A stretch of DNA of 64,000 bases from assembly GCF_000766145.1 (NCBI RefSeq), contig NZ_JNFB01000014.1, positions 1 to 64,000 on the forward strand. The letters run 5' to 3'. The stretch's first letter is position 1, and each line of letters starts with the position of its first letter. Below the pieces are notes generated by a model. That model was not told the DNA's origin, did no database searches, and saw only the letters and a list, made by a program, of their open reading frames with translations. Shown piece after piece: positions 63,906-64,000 of this stretch. Made by a program: the position numbers and the translations under genes. Source of the DNA: Paenilisteria newyorkensis (GTDB taxonomy: Bacteria > Bacillota > Bacilli > Lactobacillales > Listeriaceae).

Positions 63906-64000
63906 TTTCCGCTTTTCGTGTCTTTTCAGTTTTTTTGCAACGGATTGCGTGGTATAATGGAAAAGGATGTTAGATCGATAGTACATGGAGAAAGTAGGAT
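63906..64000 (+). other. Right edge: probable upstream region of the next gene
   Basis: The 63628-64000 gap contains no convincing gene. After the repeat, a GGTATAATGG box lies at about 63953-63958 without a good -35, suggesting a promoter for a gene starting beyond the window. Confidence 0.35.

Overview
The window is chromosomal DNA of a low-GC Gram-positive bacterium, almost certainly a Listeria-group species. Gene content and order follow, from memory, the stretch of the Listeria monocytogenes EGD-e chromosome running down from about lmo1748 to lmo1688: the VirAB/VirR/adenine deaminase/VirS cluster, gltC-gltB-gltD, a DEAD-box helicase, a LevR-type regulator with its PTS, MreB, PepS, flavodoxin, Map, RlmCD, VanZ-MprF, RecX, MutY and FabL. 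Some loci differ from that backbone (extra MreB copy, defence genes, CRISPR array, dispersed repeats), so it looks like a species distant from L. monocytogenes; no database was searched.

Layout. 1-0.8 kb: a HigA-like antitoxin and a small DUF898 protein. 0.9-10.9 kb: envelope-stress cluster with the VirAB ABC transporter, VirR, an epimerase-like protein, adenine deaminase, VirS, a glycerol-dehydrogenase-like enzyme and a GNAT. 10.9-16 kb: accessory stretch with an AlkD-like protein, a RloA/RloB (AbiL-like) defence pair, gene debris, and a MerR-type promoter ahead of a flavodoxin-fold protein and an MFS exporter. 16-23.5 kb: gltC divergent from gltB-gltD. 23.5-24.5 kb: orphan CRISPR array and a miniature membrane ORF. 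24.4-27 kb: a second MerR-type promoter driving a carboxymuconolactone-decarboxylase-like gene, then a phosphatase and an oxidoreductase. 27-35 kb: helicase, sigma-54 activator, a canonical -24/-12 promoter and a lactose/cellobiose-family PTS ending in a MupG-like gene. 35-38.1 kb: an AT-rich island holding a DUF4297-like nuclease and a HerA-like ATPase, bounded by a duplicated 3' end of mupG. 38-49 kb: YhgE/Pip protein, tRNA-Arg, lipoprotein, CPBP protease relative, two tandem MreB genes, MFS, PepS, flavodoxin. 50-64 kb: housekeeping genes (map, rlmCD, mprF, recX, mutY, fabL).

How genes work together. VirAB-VirS-VirR is a BceAB/BceRS-type sensing system for cationic peptides, and mprF, a known VirR target in L. 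monocytogenes, lies in the same window behind a vanZ-like gene with an upstream dyad. The sigma-54 activator and the -24/-12 promoter form a closed regulatory unit with the PTS. The strongest candidates for an unusual system are the HerA/DUF4297 island, with its readable insertion scar, and the orphan rliB-like CRISPR. Several families of dispersed hairpin repeats sit in intergenic gaps, and two show compensatory base changes between copies.
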